Below, piece after piece: positions 9,788 through 19,699 of a stretch of DNA of 62,155 nucleotides. Location of the stretch: contig WFVA01000040.1 in the NCBI GenBank assembly GCA_015491895.1, positions 1 to 62,155 on the forward strand, in the 5' to 3' direction. This DNA is from Albidovulum sp. GTDB lineage: Bacteria > Pseudomonadota > Alphaproteobacteria > Rhodobacterales > Rhodobacteraceae. How positions within the stretch are numbered: position 1 is the first letter of the stretch; the number at the start of each line of letters is the position of its first letter. Position numbers and translations under genes: made by a program. The notes beneath the pieces were generated by a model, which worked only from the letters and a program-made list of their open reading frames with translations, did not search any database and was not told the DNA's origin.

Positions 9788-10597
9788 TCAGCGATAGACC
9801 TGCTCTTCCCCCGGAAATGCCCGCGCTTTCACCTCCTGGGCATATTGCGCGACAGCCTTCTCGATCTCTGCCCCCAGATCGCCGTAGCGCTTGACGAATT
9901 TCGGCGTCCAAGGGGAAAGGCCGAGCATGTCTTCAAGCACGAGGATCTGGCCGTCGCATTCGGCGCTTGCGCCGATGCCGATGGTGGGGATCGGGATCTG
10001 GCCCGTGATCCGCGCCGCAAGCGGCTCGACCATCCCTTCGAGCACCACCGCGAAGGCGCCCGCCTCGGCCACCACGCGAGCATCTTCCTCATGAGCGGGC
10101 CAGCTTTCCTCGTCGCGCCCCTGGGTCCTGAAGCCACCCATCACATGGCTCGATTGCGGGGTGAGGCCGATATGGGCCATCACCGGGATGCCCCGCTCGG
10201 TGAGAAAGCGGATGGTTTCGCCCATGCGCGCGCCGCCCTCGAGCTTCACCGCGCCACAGCCGGTTTCCTTCATCACCCGCGCGGCATTCCTGAAGGCGAT
10301 GGCAGGGCTTTCCTCGTAGGAGCCGAAGGGCATATCCACCACGATCAGCGCTCGTTTCGTGCCGCGCACCACGGCCTTGCCGTGTATTATCATCAGATCG
10401 AGCGGCACGCCCACGGTGCTTTCCATCCCGTGCATCACCATGCCGAGGCTGTCGCCCACGAGGATGAAATCGGCGTGCCTGTCCACGATCGCGGCGGTAT
10501 GGGCATGATAGGAGGTGAGCGAGACGATCGGCTCGCCCCCCTTGCGCACTCTTATCTGGGGCGCGGTGATGCGGCGGATCGGTGCTTCGGTGCTCAT
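9788..10597 (-). CDS. panB: 3-methyl-2-oxobutanoate hydroxymethyltransferase (PanB)
   Basis: A 269-residue enzyme that transfers a hydroxymethyl group from 5,10-methylene-tetrahydrofolate to alpha-ketoisovalerate, giving ketopantoate for pantothenate and CoA. Diagnostic stretches are [30 protein letters not shown] and [23 protein letters not shown] histidine replaces the aspartate of the more usual TAYD motif (YHAHTA), which I regard as normal variation in some alphaproteobacteria. It is the second gene of a panC-panB pair with an ATGA overlap. The stop lies only 20 bases from the convergent uvrB stop. Confidence 0.96.
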   Translation of the reverse strand: MSTEAPIRRITAPQIRVRKGGEPIVSLTSYHAHTAAIVDRHADFILVGDSLGMVMHGMESTVGVPLDLMIIHGKAVVRGTKRALIVVDMPFGSYEESPAIAFRNAARVMKETGCGAVKLEGGARMGETIRFLTERGIPVMAHIGLTPQSSHVMGGFRTQGRDEESWPAHEEDARVVAEAGAFAVVLEGMVEPLAARITGQIPIPTIGIGASAECDGQILVLEDMLGLSPWTPKFVKRYGDLGAEIEKAVAQYAQEVKARAFPGEEQVYR

Positions 10598-11439
10598 GGC
10601 GATACAACCCTTTGATCGATGAGGAGAATGCCGCCGAACTCAGCGGAGAGAAGGATGGCGGCGGGGGCTTCAAGCGCGCCTTCGAGCGGCGCGAGGCTTT
10701 CGGGGTGAACGATATCGAGCCCGCGCAGGGCGGCGCGCGGCTCGGCTTCGATCATGGCGCGGATCGCGGCTTCGAGCGCCTCGATCGTGGTGCCTTCGCG
10801 CGCCATTTCCTCCGCCCTGGCCAGTGCCCTGTTCAGCACCGGCGCCGCCGCGCGATCCTCGGGCGAAAGGCGCACGTTGCGCGAGGAAAGGGCCAAGCCA
10901 TCCGCATCGCGCACCGTCGCCACGCCCACGATCTCCACATCCATGAACAGATCGCGCACCATGCGCCGGATCACCTGCAACTGCTGGTAATCCTTCTCGC
11001 CGAACAGCGCGTAATCGGGGCGGATGATGTTGAAGAACTTGGTGACGACGGTCGTCACCCCCCGGAAATGGCCGGGGCGCACCTGCCCGTGCAGGATATT
11101 GGCAAGGCGCGTGGTCTCGACGATGGTTTCATCGCCCTCGGGGTAGATCTCGCCCACATCGGGCAGGAAGGCCGCATCCACACCCGCAGCGCGCAGCATG
11201 GCGAGATCGCGCTCCGCATCACGCGGGTATTTCGCCAGATCCTCGGGATCCCCGAATTGCGCAGGGTTGACGAAGATCCACACCACCACCCGATCCCCGA
11301 GCGCACGCGCCCGCTCCACCAGCGCCATGTGGCCGGCATGCAGATAGCCCATGGTCGGCACGAGCGCGATGCTTTCGCCACCTTCACGCCAGGCATCGCT
11401 CAGAGCACGGATGCAATCCTTCGTATGGCAGATTTTCAT
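10594..11439 (-). CDS. panC: Pantothenate synthetase (PanC)
   Basis: A 281-residue ATP-dependent ligase that joins pantoate and beta-alanine. The HIGH-like nucleotide-binding motif [14 protein letters not shown] (28-41), [16 protein letters not shown] and the LSSRN substrate loop are all present. It leads the panC-panB operon, and its stop overlaps the panB start. The 167-bp region to the divergent dehydrogenase gene holds a 17-bp palindrome (11479-11495), but it is not clear which gene that serves. Confidence 0.97.
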   Translation of the reverse strand: MKICHTKDCIRALSDAWREGGESIALVPTMGYLHAGHMALVERARALGDRVVVWIFVNPAQFGDPEDLAKYPRDAERDLAMLRAAGVDAAFLPDVGEIYPEGDETIVETTRLANILHGQVRPGHFRGVTTVVTKFFNIIRPDYALFGEKDYQQLQVIRRMVRDLFMDVEIVGVATVRDADGLALSSRNVRLSPEDRAAAPVLNRALARAEEMAREGTTIEALEAAIRAMIEAEPRAALRGLDIVHPESLAPLEGALEAPAAILLSAEFGGILLIDQRVVSP

Positions 11440-11478
11440 GCGCGTTTCCGTCTTGTTGCCGGCGCTTCAATATCCCGG

Positions 11479-11495
11479 TTGCTGCAATGCAGCAA
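11479..11495. promoter_or_regulatory. 17-bp palindrome between panC and the demethylating dehydrogenase
   Basis: TTGCTGCA-A-TGCAGCAA is a perfect inverted repeat of 8-bp arms around one base. It lies 40 bp from the panC start and 112 bp from the dehydrogenase start. Length and symmetry suit a dimeric repressor or activator. The binding factor is unknown. Confidence 0.45.
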
Positions 11496-11606
11496 GAGGG
11501 CTGATGCGTGAGGTGTCGTTTTTGGCCCGCAAGCGTCGGAGCGCGTTTGACGCCGGCCGGCCCTTTCCGGCATCAAGGAGGCAGGCATTCCCGGGGAGGA
11601 TCGGCA

Positions 11607-14099
11607 ATGAAAACGCATGTTCGGGCACTGGTTGTGGGGGGCGGCGCGGTCGGCACCTCGATCGCCTATCATCTGGCGCGCGCGGGCTGGGAAGATGTGA
11701 TCCTCTTGGAGCGCGACGAGCTCACCGCCGGCTCCACATGGCACGCGGCGGGGCTTCTGCCCTATTTCAACATGTCCTACGCCACGACCCATATCCATGA
11801 CTACTCCATCAGGTTCTACAAGACGCTCGAAGCGGAAACCGGACTCGATGCCGGCTTCTCGGTGGTCGGCAATCTGCGCATGGCGCAGAGCCGCGAGCGG
11901 ATGGATGAATTCATGCTTTACGCCACCACCGCCGAAACCTGCGGCGTGCCCTATGAATGGCTCTCGCCGAAGGAAATCCGTGAGCGCTGGCCGCTGGTGC
12001 GCACCGAGGATCTGGTGGGCGCGCTCTATCACCCGACGGACGGCTACATAAACCCCGCCGATGTGACCATGGCCATGGCGAAGGGCGCGCGCCAGCGCGG
12101 CGTGCAGATCCTGCGCCGCATGCAGGTGGACAGCTACGAGTGGACGGGCAGCGAATGGATCGTGCGCGGCCATGTGATGGGCGAGAAGGGCGGCAATCTG
12201 GTGCCCACCGAAGAAACCTTCGAGATCCGCGCCGAGCATGTGGTGACGGCCACCGGCAATCACGCCCAGCGCACCGCGCGGCTTCTCGGCATCAGGAGCC
12301 CGGCGATCCCCGTGGAGCATCAGTATATCGTAACCGAGCCCGATCCGGCGCTGGTGGAATGGCGCGGGGCGGGCAATCCCGAGCATCCGGTGCTGCGCGA
12401 TGCGGATGCGAAATGGTATGTGCGCGAGGAGCGCGGCGGCTGGATCCTCGGCCCCTACGAGAAGGGCGCGCCGGCGCACTTCCTCTACGGCGTGCCCGAC
12501 AACTTCCGCGCCGATCTCTTCCCGCTCGATCTGGAGCGGATCGAGGCGGAATACATGTCCTTCATCCACCGCATCCCCTCCTCGGAAACGGTGGGCCTCA
12601 AGGACGATTTCAACGGCCCCATCTGCTACACCCCCGATGGCAATCCGCTGATCGGCCCGGCCCCGGGGCTTCGCAACATGTGGCTCGCCGAGGGCTTCAG
12701 CTTCGGCATCACGGCGGCGGGCGGCGCGGGCCATTATCTCGCCCAGCTGATGGTGGAGGGCGAGGCCGAGATCGACACGGCCAGCCTCGATCCCAAACGT
12801 TTCGGCAGCTGGATCACCACCGAATATTCGGCGCGCAAGAACGAGGAGGCCTATGAGCATGTCTATATCCTCCACCACCCCGACGAGGAGCGCCCCGCCT
12901 GCCGCCCGCTGCGCACCGCCCCCGCCTACGATCGCCAGAAGGCGCTTGGCGCGCAGTTCGGACAGGTCAACGGCTGGGAGCGGCCCAATTACTACGCCGA
13001 ACCGGGCTTTGACGATGCGGCGGCCCGCAGTTTCCGCCGCGGCGGCTGGTGGAAATACGCCGAGGCCGAGGCGCGCGCCATCCGCGAGGGCGTGGGGCTG
13101 ATCGACGCCACGGCATTCGCAAAGCATGTGGTGAAGGGGCCGGGCGCGACCGCCTTCCTCGACTGGTTCACCACCAACCGGCTGCCAAAGGTGGGGCGCA
13201 TCAACCTCACCTACGCCCTCACCCCCGCCGGCACCACCCGCAGCGAATACACGATCCTGCGCAGGGGCGAGGATGAATATTACCTCATCTCCGCCGGCGC
13301 CTGGCAGGATTACGATGCCGATTACCTGAGGAAGGCGGCCGAGGACAGGGCAGGGGATTTCGGCTATATCGAGATTCAGGATGTCACCACGCAATGGGGC
13401 GTTTTCGCCATTGCCGGGCCGAAATCGCGCGACGTTCTGCGCGAGGTGATCCGCGATGCAGAGCCCGAAACCGCCCTTTCCAACAAGCGCTTTCCCTGGC
13501 TTTCGGCGCAGGATATCGAGCTGGGCATGTGCCCCGTGCGCGCCATTCGCGTAGCCTATACGGGGGAGCTTGGCTGGGAGCTGCACCACCCGATCGAGAT
13601 GCAGAACTACCTCTGGGATCTTCTGATGGAGGCGGGGAAAAAGCATGGGCTGAAACCCGTTGGCGCGCGCGCGCAGAACTGGCTGCGCCAGGAAAAGAGC
13701 TACCGCGCTTTCGGCACCGAGCTTGGCCGCGATGCCACCCCGCTCGAGGCCGGGCTCGATCGCTTCATCGATCTTGAAAAGGATTTCCTCGGCAAGGCGG
13801 CGATGCTCGGCCACGGCATCCGCAGCAGATGCGTCACTCTCCATGTGAACGGCCCCGAAGATGCCGATCCCTGGGGCCGCGAGGCGCTCTATCACGGTGA
13901 TGAAATGGTGGGGCGGCTCACCTCCGGGGGCTACAGCGTGGTGGCGGGCAGGAGCATCGCCATGGGCTATGTGCGCCCCGATCTCGCGGAGCCCGGCAGG
14001 AAGCTGAAGGTCAAGATGTTCGATCGGTTGTGGGAGGCGGAAGTGATGCCCGACAGCCCCCATGATCCGCAAAACATCCGCATCCGCGCCGATGGCTGA
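11607..14099 (+). CDS. FAD- and folate-dependent dimethylglycine/sarcosine dehydrogenase
   Basis: An 830-residue two-part enzyme. Residues 1-400 are a DAO-type FAD domain with dinucleotide fold VVGGGAVGTSIAYHL and the STWHAAGL motif whose histidine carries covalent FAD in mammalian dimethylglycine dehydrogenase. The rest is a folate-binding GcvT/aminomethyltransferase unit (TGELGWELHHPIEMQNYLWDLL). It would oxidise an N-methyl group and pass it to tetrahydrofolate, as in glycine betaine breakdown. The exact substrate (dimethylglycine, sarcosine or a related amine) cannot be told from sequence. ATG 11607 follows GGGGAGGA. The gene is followed by a copy of the polar 3' element. Confidence 0.87.
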   Translation: MKTHVRALVVGGGAVGTSIAYHLARAGWEDVILLERDELTAGSTWHAAGLLPYFNMSYATTHIHDYSIRFYKTLEAETGLDAGFSVVGNLRMAQSRERMDEFMLYATTAETCGVPYEWLSPKEIRERWPLVRTEDLVGALYHPTDGYINPADVTMAMAKGARQRGVQILRRMQVDSYEWTGSEWIVRGHVMGEKGGNLVPTEETFEIRAEHVVTATGNHAQRTARLLGIRSPAIPVEHQYIVTEPDPALVEWRGAGNPEHPVLRDADAKWYVREERGGWILGPYEKGAPAHFLYGVPDNFRADLFPLDLERIEAEYMSFIHRIPSSETVGLKDDFNGPICYTPDGNPLIGPAPGLRNMWLAEGFSFGITAAGGAGHYLAQLMVEGEAEIDTASLDPKRFGSWITTEYSARKNEEAYEHVYILHHPDEERPACRPLRTAPAYDRQKALGAQFGQVNGWERPNYYAEPGFDDAAARSFRRGGWWKYAEAEARAIREGVGLIDATAFAKHVVKGPGATAFLDWFTTNRLPKVGRINLTYALTPAGTTRSEYTILRRGEDEYYLISAGAWQDYDADYLRKAAEDRAGDFGYIEIQDVTTQWGVFAIAGPKSRDVLREVIRDAEPETALSNKRFPWLSAQDIELGMCPVRAIRVAYTGELGWELHHPIEMQNYLWDLLMEAGKKHGLKPVGARAQNWLRQEKSYRAFGTELGRDATPLEAGLDRFIDLEKDFLGKAAMLGHGIRSRCVTLHVNGPEDADPWGREALYHGDEMVGRLTSGGYSVVAGRSIAMGYVRPDLAEPGRKLKVKMFDRLWEAEVMPDSPHDPQNIRIRADG

Positions 14100-14119
14100 C
14101 CGCGGGCAGGAACTTTCCT

Positions 14120-14153
14120 GCCTCCGGCAGGGGTATTTGCAGACCAGTGATGA
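14120..14153 (+). repeat. Polar 3'-end element, copy 1
   Basis: GCCTCCGGCAGGGGTATTT is followed by GCAGACCAGTGATG. It lies 21 bases after the stop of the dehydrogenase gene, in the same orientation. It belongs to the seven-member dispersed family described under findings. Confidence 0.7.
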
Positions 14154-14165
14154 GAGCCCGGAGGA

Positions 14166-15578
14166 TCAGGCCCAGGGGCCGTGCTGATCCTGCGCACCAT
14201 CGATGCGGGCAAAGCCGTGCTGGCCGAAGAAATCGCGCTGCGCCTGGATCAGGTTGGCGGTGCCTCGGCCCTGACGCAGGCTTTCGAAAGCGGCGAGCGC
14301 CGCGCCAAGCGCAGGGACAGGCAGTTCCTGCAGCATGGCGGAAGAGACAACCCTTCTAAGCGCGCCGCGCCCATCGGCAAGGCGGGCGGCGAGGGCGGGG
14401 GCAAAGATCAGCTGGCCATGGGGCAGGCCTTCATGGGCGGCGGCGGCGATCTCGTCCAGCAGCCCGGAGCGGATGATGCAGCCGGCGCGCCAGATCTTTG
14501 CGATCACCTCGAGATCGAGATCCCAGTCATGAGCCTCGCTGCCCGCGCGCATCAGTGAAAACCCCTGCCCATGGGCGATGATGCGCCCCGCCAGCAGGGC
14601 CTTTTCCATGTCGGCCTCGAGGAGCGCGGGCGCGAAATCCTTCTGTGGCGAATAGATCTCTTCGCCTGTCTTGCGCGCCGCCTTCATGGCCGACCACACC
14701 CGCGCATCCACCGCCGCCTCGATGGCGGAAGGCGCTTCGCCGAGATTCAGCGCCTCGATCACCGTCCAGCGGCCGGTGCCCTTCTGGCCGGCGCTGTCGT
14801 CGATCACATCGACGATCCATTCCCCCGTTTCGGGATCGCGGGTCTGCAGGATCTTCGCGGTGATCTCGATCAGATAGGATTGCAGCGGGCCCTCGTTCCA
14901 GGCCTCGAAAAGCCTGCCGATCGCATTGGCCGGGCGTTTCTCGCCATCGCGCAGGATGCCGTAGATCTCGGCGATCATCTGCATGTCGGCATATTCGATG
15001 CCGTTATGCACGGTTTTCACGAAATGCCCGGCGCCATCGGGCCCCACCAGAGCCGCGCAGGGCTCGCCGTTGAACCGCGCGGCGATGGCCTCGATCACAT
15101 CGCGGACGGCATCCCAGGCGCGCTTCGGTCCGCCGGCCATGATCGAGGGGCCGTGGCGCGCGCCTTCCGCTCCGCCAGAAACCCCCATGCCGATCAGATC
15201 GATGCCCCTTTCGGCCAGGGCGCGGGCGCGGCGGCGGGTATCGTGATAATCGGCATTGCCCGCATCGATGATGATGTCGCCCTTCTCCAGATACGGCAGG
15301 AGTGCCTCTATCTGCTGATCCACCGCCTTCCCGGCCTTGATCATCAGGATGATGGCGCGGGGTTTTTCAAGCGCCGAAACAAGGCTTCCGATATCCTCGC
15401 ACGGCACGAGATTGGCCGCCAGATCCCCGGCCTGTTCCATCAGGGCATGGATCCGCCCGGGCGAGCGGTTGTTGACGGCAACGCGAAAGCCCTTCTCGGC
15501 GATGTTGAGCGCCAGATTGGCCCCCATCACCCCAAGGCCGATCAGCCCGATCCGCGCCAAGCGCTCTTTTCCAGCCAT
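14166..15578 (-). CDS. gnd: 6-phosphogluconate dehydrogenase, decarboxylating
   Basis: A 470-residue enzyme that oxidises 6-phosphogluconate to ribulose 5-phosphate and CO2 with NADP+. It has the N-terminal GLGVMGANLALNIAEKG dinucleotide fold, NNRSPGR, and the active-site regions GVSGGAEGARHGPSIMAGG and HFVKTVHNGIEYADMQ. The length matches the long enteric type. ATG 15578 is selected because the family begins with this segment (ARIGLIGLGVMG) and GGAGGG precedes it. The extra 26 codons upstream look non-coding. It converges on the demethylating dehydrogenase gene. Confidence 0.95.
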   Translation of the reverse strand: MAGKERLARIGLIGLGVMGANLALNIAEKGFRVAVNNRSPGRIHALMEQAGDLAANLVPCEDIGSLVSALEKPRAIILMIKAGKAVDQQIEALLPYLEKGDIIIDAGNADYHDTRRRARALAERGIDLIGMGVSGGAEGARHGPSIMAGGPKRAWDAVRDVIEAIAARFNGEPCAALVGPDGAGHFVKTVHNGIEYADMQMIAEIYGILRDGEKRPANAIGRLFEAWNEGPLQSYLIEITAKILQTRDPETGEWIVDVIDDSAGQKGTGRWTVIEALNLGEAPSAIEAAVDARVWSAMKAARKTGEEIYSPQKDFAPALLEADMEKALLAGRIIAHGQGFSLMRAGSEAHDWDLDLEVIAKIWRAGCIIRSGLLDEIAAAAHEGLPHGQLIFAPALAARLADGRGALRRVVSSAMLQELPVPALGAALAAFESLRQGRGTANLIQAQRDFFGQHGFARIDGAQDQHGPWA

Positions 15579-15672
15579 GCCATGCCCTCCAAAGCCTGTG
15601 AGAAACTTAAGGGTATTCTGACCCCATGCAAGCCCGGTCCGGGCATTGTCGCACAACAGCCTGCGGATATTC

Positions 15673-15707
15673 CATCACTGGCCCGGAAAATATCCCCGCC
15701 GAAGGCG
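15673..15707 (-). repeat. Polar 3'-end element, copy 2
   Basis: On the minus strand GCCTTCGGCGGGGATATTT is followed by TCCGGGCCAGTGATGG. It lies about 37 bases after the argF stop, in the same sense as argF. Confidence 0.7.
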
Positions 15708-15743
15708 GGAAATTCCTGCTCCGGCCTTGCCGCGTGCCCGAAG

Positions 15744-16670
15744 TCAGACGCCGAGGCACCAGCGCATCACCGCCTTTTGCGCATGCAGGCGGTTTTCTGC
15801 CTCGTCGAAGATCACCGAACGGGGGCCGTCCATCACGGCGCTTGTCACCTCTTCTTCACGATGGGCGGGCAGGCAATGCATGAAGAGCGCATCGGGTTTG
15901 GCCCTTTCCATGAGCGCTTCATTCACCTGATAGGGCTTCAGGAGGTTGTGGCGGCGCTGGCGGGTGGACTGGCTGTCATGCATCGAAACCCAGGTATCGG
16001 TGACGACAAGATCCGCCCCCTCCACGGCCTTCCCTGCCTCGCGCTCGATCTCGACTTTCGCGCCCTTCGCGCGCGCCAGCTCGATGAATTCCGCCTCCGG
16101 GTCAAGCTCGGCCGGGCCGGTGAAGGTGAAATCGAAGCCGAACTGCCCGGCCCCGTGCAGGAAGGAGGCGCAGACGTTGTTGCCATCGCCGCACCACACC
16201 ACCTTCTTCCCCCGGATCGGGCCGCGATGCTCCTCATAGGTCATCACATCGGCCATGATCTGGCAGGGGTGGGTGCGGTTGGTGAGGCCGTTGATGACCG
16301 GCACGTCGGAATATTCCGCAAGCTCGAGCAGGATCGCTTCCTCGAAGGTGCGGATCATGATCATGTCCACATAGCGCGAGAGCACGCGGGCGGTATCGGC
16401 GATGCTCTCGCCATGGCCGAGCTGCAGATCGGCGCCCGAAAGCACCATGGTTTCGCCGCCCATCTGGCGCACCCCGAGATCGAAGCTCACGCGCGTTCGG
16501 GTGGAGGGCTTTTCGAAGATCAGCGCCACCATCCGCCCCGCGAGGGGCTGTTCGTCGTCCGGCGCGCCGCGCGTGCGCCCCGCGCGGGCCTGTTTCATCC
16601 GCCTGCCCTCTTCGATCATGGATCTGAGATCGGCGGCGTCCGTCTTGTGGATATCGAGGAAATGATTCAT
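15744..16670 (-). CDS. argF: Ornithine carbamoyltransferase
   Basis: A 308-residue anabolic enzyme that makes citrulline from ornithine and carbamoyl phosphate in arginine synthesis. It has the carbamoyl-phosphate motif STRTR (in [13 protein letters not shown]), the HPCQ site ([11 protein letters not shown]), the ornithine loop DTWVSMHD and the HCLPAHR motif. It is downstream of argD with an ATGA overlap, so the two are translated together. Confidence 0.97.
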   Translation of the reverse strand: MNHFLDIHKTDAADLRSMIEEGRRMKQARAGRTRGAPDDEQPLAGRMVALIFEKPSTRTRVSFDLGVRQMGGETMVLSGADLQLGHGESIADTARVLSRYVDMIMIRTFEEAILLELAEYSDVPVINGLTNRTHPCQIMADVMTYEEHRGPIRGKKVVWCGDGNNVCASFLHGAGQFGFDFTFTGPAELDPEAEFIELARAKGAKVEIEREAGKAVEGADLVVTDTWVSMHDSQSTRQRRHNLLKPYQVNEALMERAKPDALFMHCLPAHREEEVTSAVMDGPRSVIFDEAENRLHAQKAVMRWCLGV

Positions 16671-17851
16671 GCCTTCAGCCCTTCGGAAATTTCGCTCGCC
16701 GCCCGGTCAAGCCGCTTCACGGCCTCGGCGATCTCTTCTTCACTGATGGTGAGCGGCGGCAGCAGGCGCACCACGTTATCCGCGGCCGGCACCGTCAGCA
16801 CCTCCTCGGCGTAGCCCGCTTCCACCACATCCGTATTTGGCACGCGGCAGACGAGCCCCAGCATCAGCCCCTGCCCGCGCACCCCCTCGAACACCTCCGG
16901 GTGCGCATCCACAAGCCCCTCGAGCTTCTGGCGCAGGAGCCCCGCCTTGCGGTTCACGCCCGCGAGGAATTCGGGATCGGCGACGATCTCCATCACCCGG
17001 TTGGCGATGGCGCAGGCCAGCGGGTTGCCGCCATAGGTGGAGCCATGCGTGCCCGGCCCCATGGCCGCCGCGGCTTCCTCGGTGGCCAGCACCGCGCCGA
17101 TGGGAAAGCCGCCGCCGATGCCCTTGGCCACCATCATGATGTCGGGCGCGATCCCGGCCCATTCATGGGCGAAAAGGCGGCCCGTGCGGCCCATGCCGCA
17201 TTGCACCTCGTCAAGGATGAGGAGCGCGCCGGCGCCATCGCAAAGCGCGCGCATCTCGCGCAGGGCTTCGTCCGAAAGCGGGCGGATGCCGCCCTCGCCC
17301 TGCACCGGCTCGGCGATCACTGCCGCCACATCCGGCCCCATCGCGGCCTTGAGCGCCCCGATATCGCCGAACGGCACCTGGGTGAAGCCGGGGAGAAGGG
17401 GCGCAAATCCCCCCGCCAGCTTCTCGCTCCCGGCCGCGGCGATGGCCGCCGAGGAGCGCCCGTGGAAGGAGCCTTCGAAGGCGATGATGCGGGTGCGATC
17501 GTGTTCGCCCTTCTCGTGGAAGTGGCGGCGCGCCATCTTCACCGCCAGTTCGCAGGCCTCGGTGCCGGAATTGGTGAAGAAGGCGGTATCGGCGAAGGTC
17601 GCCTCCACCAGCCGCCGGGCAAGCTCCTCCTGCTCGGGGATGGTATAGAGGTTGGACACATGCCAAAGCGACGCTCCCTGCTCGGCCAGCCGATCCACCA
17701 GCGCCGGGTGGGAATGGCCCAGCGCCATCACCCCGATGCCAGCGGCGAGATCGAGAAATCGGCGTCCGTCGGCCTCGACCAGCCAGCTGCCTTCGCCCTT
17801 CACGAAGGAAAGCGGTGCGCGGTTGTAGGTGGGCAGAACGGGAGCGATCAT
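16667..17851 (-). CDS. argD: Acetylornithine aminotransferase
   Basis: A 394-residue class III PLP aminotransferase. Visible features are the [17 protein letters not shown] phosphate-binding region, [11 protein letters not shown] and the PLP lysine in [12 protein letters not shown]. It converts N-acetylglutamate semialdehyde to N-acetylornithine, and many such enzymes also act in lysine synthesis. It leads the argD-argF pair. Possible control sequences lie 27-56 bp upstream. Confidence 0.95.
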   Translation of the reverse strand: MIAPVLPTYNRAPLSFVKGEGSWLVEADGRRFLDLAAGIGVMALGHSHPALVDRLAEQGASLWHVSNLYTIPEQEELARRLVEATFADTAFFTNSGTEACELAVKMARRHFHEKGEHDRTRIIAFEGSFHGRSSAAIAAAGSEKLAGGFAPLLPGFTQVPFGDIGALKAAMGPDVAAVIAEPVQGEGGIRPLSDEALREMRALCDGAGALLILDEVQCGMGRTGRLFAHEWAGIAPDIMMVAKGIGGGFPIGAVLATEEAAAAMGPGTHGSTYGGNPLACAIANRVMEIVADPEFLAGVNRKAGLLRQKLEGLVDAHPEVFEGVRGQGLMLGLVCRVPNTDVVEAGYAEEVLTVPAADNVVRLLPPLTISEEEIAEAVKRLDRAASEISEGLKA

Positions 17852-17877
17852 GGGATGTTCCTCGGGGTCAGGGCCCG

Positions 17878-17907
17878 TTTGGTGCCAAAGCGGCGCGGGC
17901 GTGTCAA
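17878..17907 (-). promoter_or_regulatory. Candidate argD promoter with palindrome
   Basis: A consensus -35 box TTGACA reads on the minus strand at 17907-17902. At -10 spacing there is no good hexamer, but the 12-bp palindrome TTTGGTGCCAAA (17878-17889) covers that place and could be an operator or an activator-assisted promoter. The call is weak. Confidence 0.3.
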
Positions 17908-18018
17908 TGTCAGGGAAGAGAGAAAATGCGCGATCGGCGCGCGGGATCAGACGGCGCAGGCGCCGGGCGCTTTCAGCGTCGGCGTCGGGGAGTGGTGATA
18001 TGGGCGCATCCGATCATG

Positions 18019-18057
18019 CGGGCTTCATAGGCGCCGGCGCGCCATTTGTGAAGCCCG
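18019..18057 (+). other. 9-bp inverted repeat upstream of fetAB
   Basis: CGGGCTTCA (18019-18027) pairs perfectly with TGAAGCCCG (18049-18057) across 21 bases. It ends 67 bases before the fetA start. It could be a leader hairpin or an operator. No known riboswitch fold was recognised. Confidence 0.45.
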
Positions 18058-18124
18058 AAATCCGCCCGCCTTGCCGGTGCGGCGCAAAAGCCCCATGATG
18101 GCGCGAAACGGCGACGGGGGATGC

Positions 18125-18739
18125 ATGCTCGAAGTTCAGGATCTGAAGCGCCTCCATATCGGCCCCGTCAGCCTTGCGGTGCCTGATGGCGAGGCGCTGG
18201 CGATCACCGGCCCGTCGGGCGCGGGGAAATCGGTGCTGCTGCGCGCCATTGCCGATCTTGATCCGAACGAAGGCCATGCACGCACCCAATCGGTGGCGCG
18301 CGAGGCGGTGCCCGCGCCCATATGGCGGCGCCATCTGGGCTACCTTCCGGCGGAAAGCGGCTGGTGGAGCGAGCACGTCCGCGAGCACTTCAGGCACCCG
18401 GAGGAAACCCGCGCCCGCTTGCCCGAAATCCTGATGCCGGAAGCGGCGATGGATTGGGAGGTGGCGCGCCTCTCCACCGGCGAGCGCCACCGGCTGGCGC
18501 TCCTGCGCGCGCTCGAGATCGGCCCCGAGGCGCTGATGCTCGACGAACCCACCTCCATGCTGGATCGAAAGACGGAAGCCGCGGTGGAGGCGCTGCTCGC
18601 GCGCGAGATGGCCGGCGGGCTCTCGCTTCTGATCGTCACCCATGACGCCGATCAGCCCGCACGCCTCGGCGCGCCCGTGCTTTGGCTCGAGGGCGGCCGG
18701 CTTGCCCCGGCAGGCGAAAGCGAGGTGACGCGCGCATGA
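18125..18739 (+). CDS. fetA: ABC transporter ATP-binding protein, FetA/YbbL type
   Basis: A compact 204-residue ATPase with Walker A GPSGAGKS, signature LSTGERHRLALLRAL, Walker B LMLDEPTSMLD and H-loop IVTHDADQ. The small size and the partner gene identify the FetA/FetB (YbbL/YbbM) exporter, linked in E. coli to iron efflux under oxidative stress. ATG 18125 begins the conserved MLEVQDL segment. ATG 18121 is in another frame, and further in-frame starts upstream add a low-complexity tail. The stop overlaps fetB as ATGA. Confidence 0.87.
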   Translation: MLEVQDLKRLHIGPVSLAVPDGEALAITGPSGAGKSVLLRAIADLDPNEGHARTQSVAREAVPAPIWRRHLGYLPAESGWWSEHVREHFRHPEETRARLPEILMPEAAMDWEVARLSTGERHRLALLRALEIGPEALMLDEPTSMLDRKTEAAVEALLAREMAGGLSLLIVTHDADQPARLGAPVLWLEGGRLAPAGESEVTRA

Positions 18740-19551
18740 ACACCGGCTACATCACCCTCAGCTACTGGGATCTGGCGATCGCCTCGGTTTTCCTGCTGCT
18801 GAACGGCGCCATCTCCATCGCCCTGCACCTCGGCCTCGAACGCCGCCTTGCCATCTCCGCCCTGCGCATGATGGTGCAGCTCACGCTGGTGGGGCTGCTG
18901 CTCAAGGCCCTCTTTTCCATCGCCTCGCCCTGGCTGACGCTGCTTGTCGTCTGTGCCATGCTGCTGTTTGCCGGGCGCGAGATCCTTGCGCGCCAGGAAA
19001 ACCGCCTCGCCGGCCTCTGGGGTTACGCCATCGGCACCGGCACCATGACATTCGCCGGCACGATGGTGATCCTCACCGCCCTTCTTGTGCTGCTTGAGCC
19101 AAGGCCCTGGTGGGCGCCGCGCTACGCCCTGCCTCTCTTCGGCATGATCCTCGGCAACACGATGAACGGCATCAGCCTTGCGCTCGATACCCTGCACCGC
19201 ACCATCCTGCGCGAACGCCGCGCGATCGAGGCGCAGCTGCTGCTCGGCGCCACCCGATGGCAGGCCGCCCGCCCCTTCCTGCGCGCCAGCCTGCGCACCG
19301 GCTTCATGCCGATCGTCAATGCCATGGCGGCAACCGGGGTGGTTTCGCTCCCCGGCATGATGACGGGCCAGATCCTTTCGGGCGTCGATCCGCAGGAGGC
19401 GGTGAAATACCAGATCATGATCATGTTCCTGATCGCCGGCAGCACCGGGCTTGGCGTGCTTCTGGCCACGCTCGGCTCCTTCCTGCGCCTCACCGACGAA
19501 CGCCACCGCCTGCGCCCCGAGCGCCTGCGCTCTGCGGCACCGGACAGATGA
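18736..19551 (+). CDS. fetB: ABC transporter permease, FetB/YbbM type
   Basis: A 271-residue inner-membrane protein with about seven hydrophobic segments and the family sequence LPLFGMILGNTMNGISLALD, then LLLGATRWQAARPFLRASLRTGFMPIVNAMAATGVVSLPGMMTGQIL. It forms the membrane part of the FetAB exporter. Metal specificity is inferred from the E. coli pair and has not been shown for this group. It is coupled to fetA by a 4-base overlap. Confidence 0.88.
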   Translation: MNTGYITLSYWDLAIASVFLLLNGAISIALHLGLERRLAISALRMMVQLTLVGLLLKALFSIASPWLTLLVVCAMLLFAGREILARQENRLAGLWGYAIGTGTMTFAGTMVILTALLVLLEPRPWWAPRYALPLFGMILGNTMNGISLALDTLHRTILRERRAIEAQLLLGATRWQAARPFLRASLRTGFMPIVNAMAATGVVSLPGMMTGQILSGVDPQEAVKYQIMIMFLIAGSTGLGVLLATLGSFLRLTDERHRLRPERLRSAAPDR

Positions 19552-19608
19552 GGCGCGCCCATTCGCCGCCGCTCGCCGGCTGGCGCGCCCCCGCCCCCGC
19601 GCTCACCC

Positions 19609-19636
19609 TTGTATCCCGCGCGCATGTGACTAGAAT
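19609..19636 (+). promoter_or_regulatory. Candidate gcrA promoter
   Basis: TTGTAT (19609-19614) and TAGAAT (19631-19636) are separated by 16 bases and lie 64 bp before gcrA. The surrounding CCCTTGTATCC is repeated once elsewhere in the window (41717-41727). Confidence 0.4.
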
Positions 19637-19699
19637 AAGGCTAACGGAATTCACGGCCCGCCCTCCCCCGCGCGGGCCATTTCAAATCAAGGAAACAGC

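Noticed and set aside
11436-14072. An 878-codon open frame on the minus strand opposite the demethylating dehydrogenase gene
   Set aside because: The plus-strand protein has clear FAD and folate domains. The antisense frame has a His/Arg/Gly/Ala-rich composition typical of a shadow in GC-rich DNA and matches no family I know.
14571-16814. A 747-codon open frame on the plus strand opposite gnd and argF
   Set aside because: It spans two well-supported minus-strand enzymes and their intergenic repeat, and its composition is that of antisense shadow.
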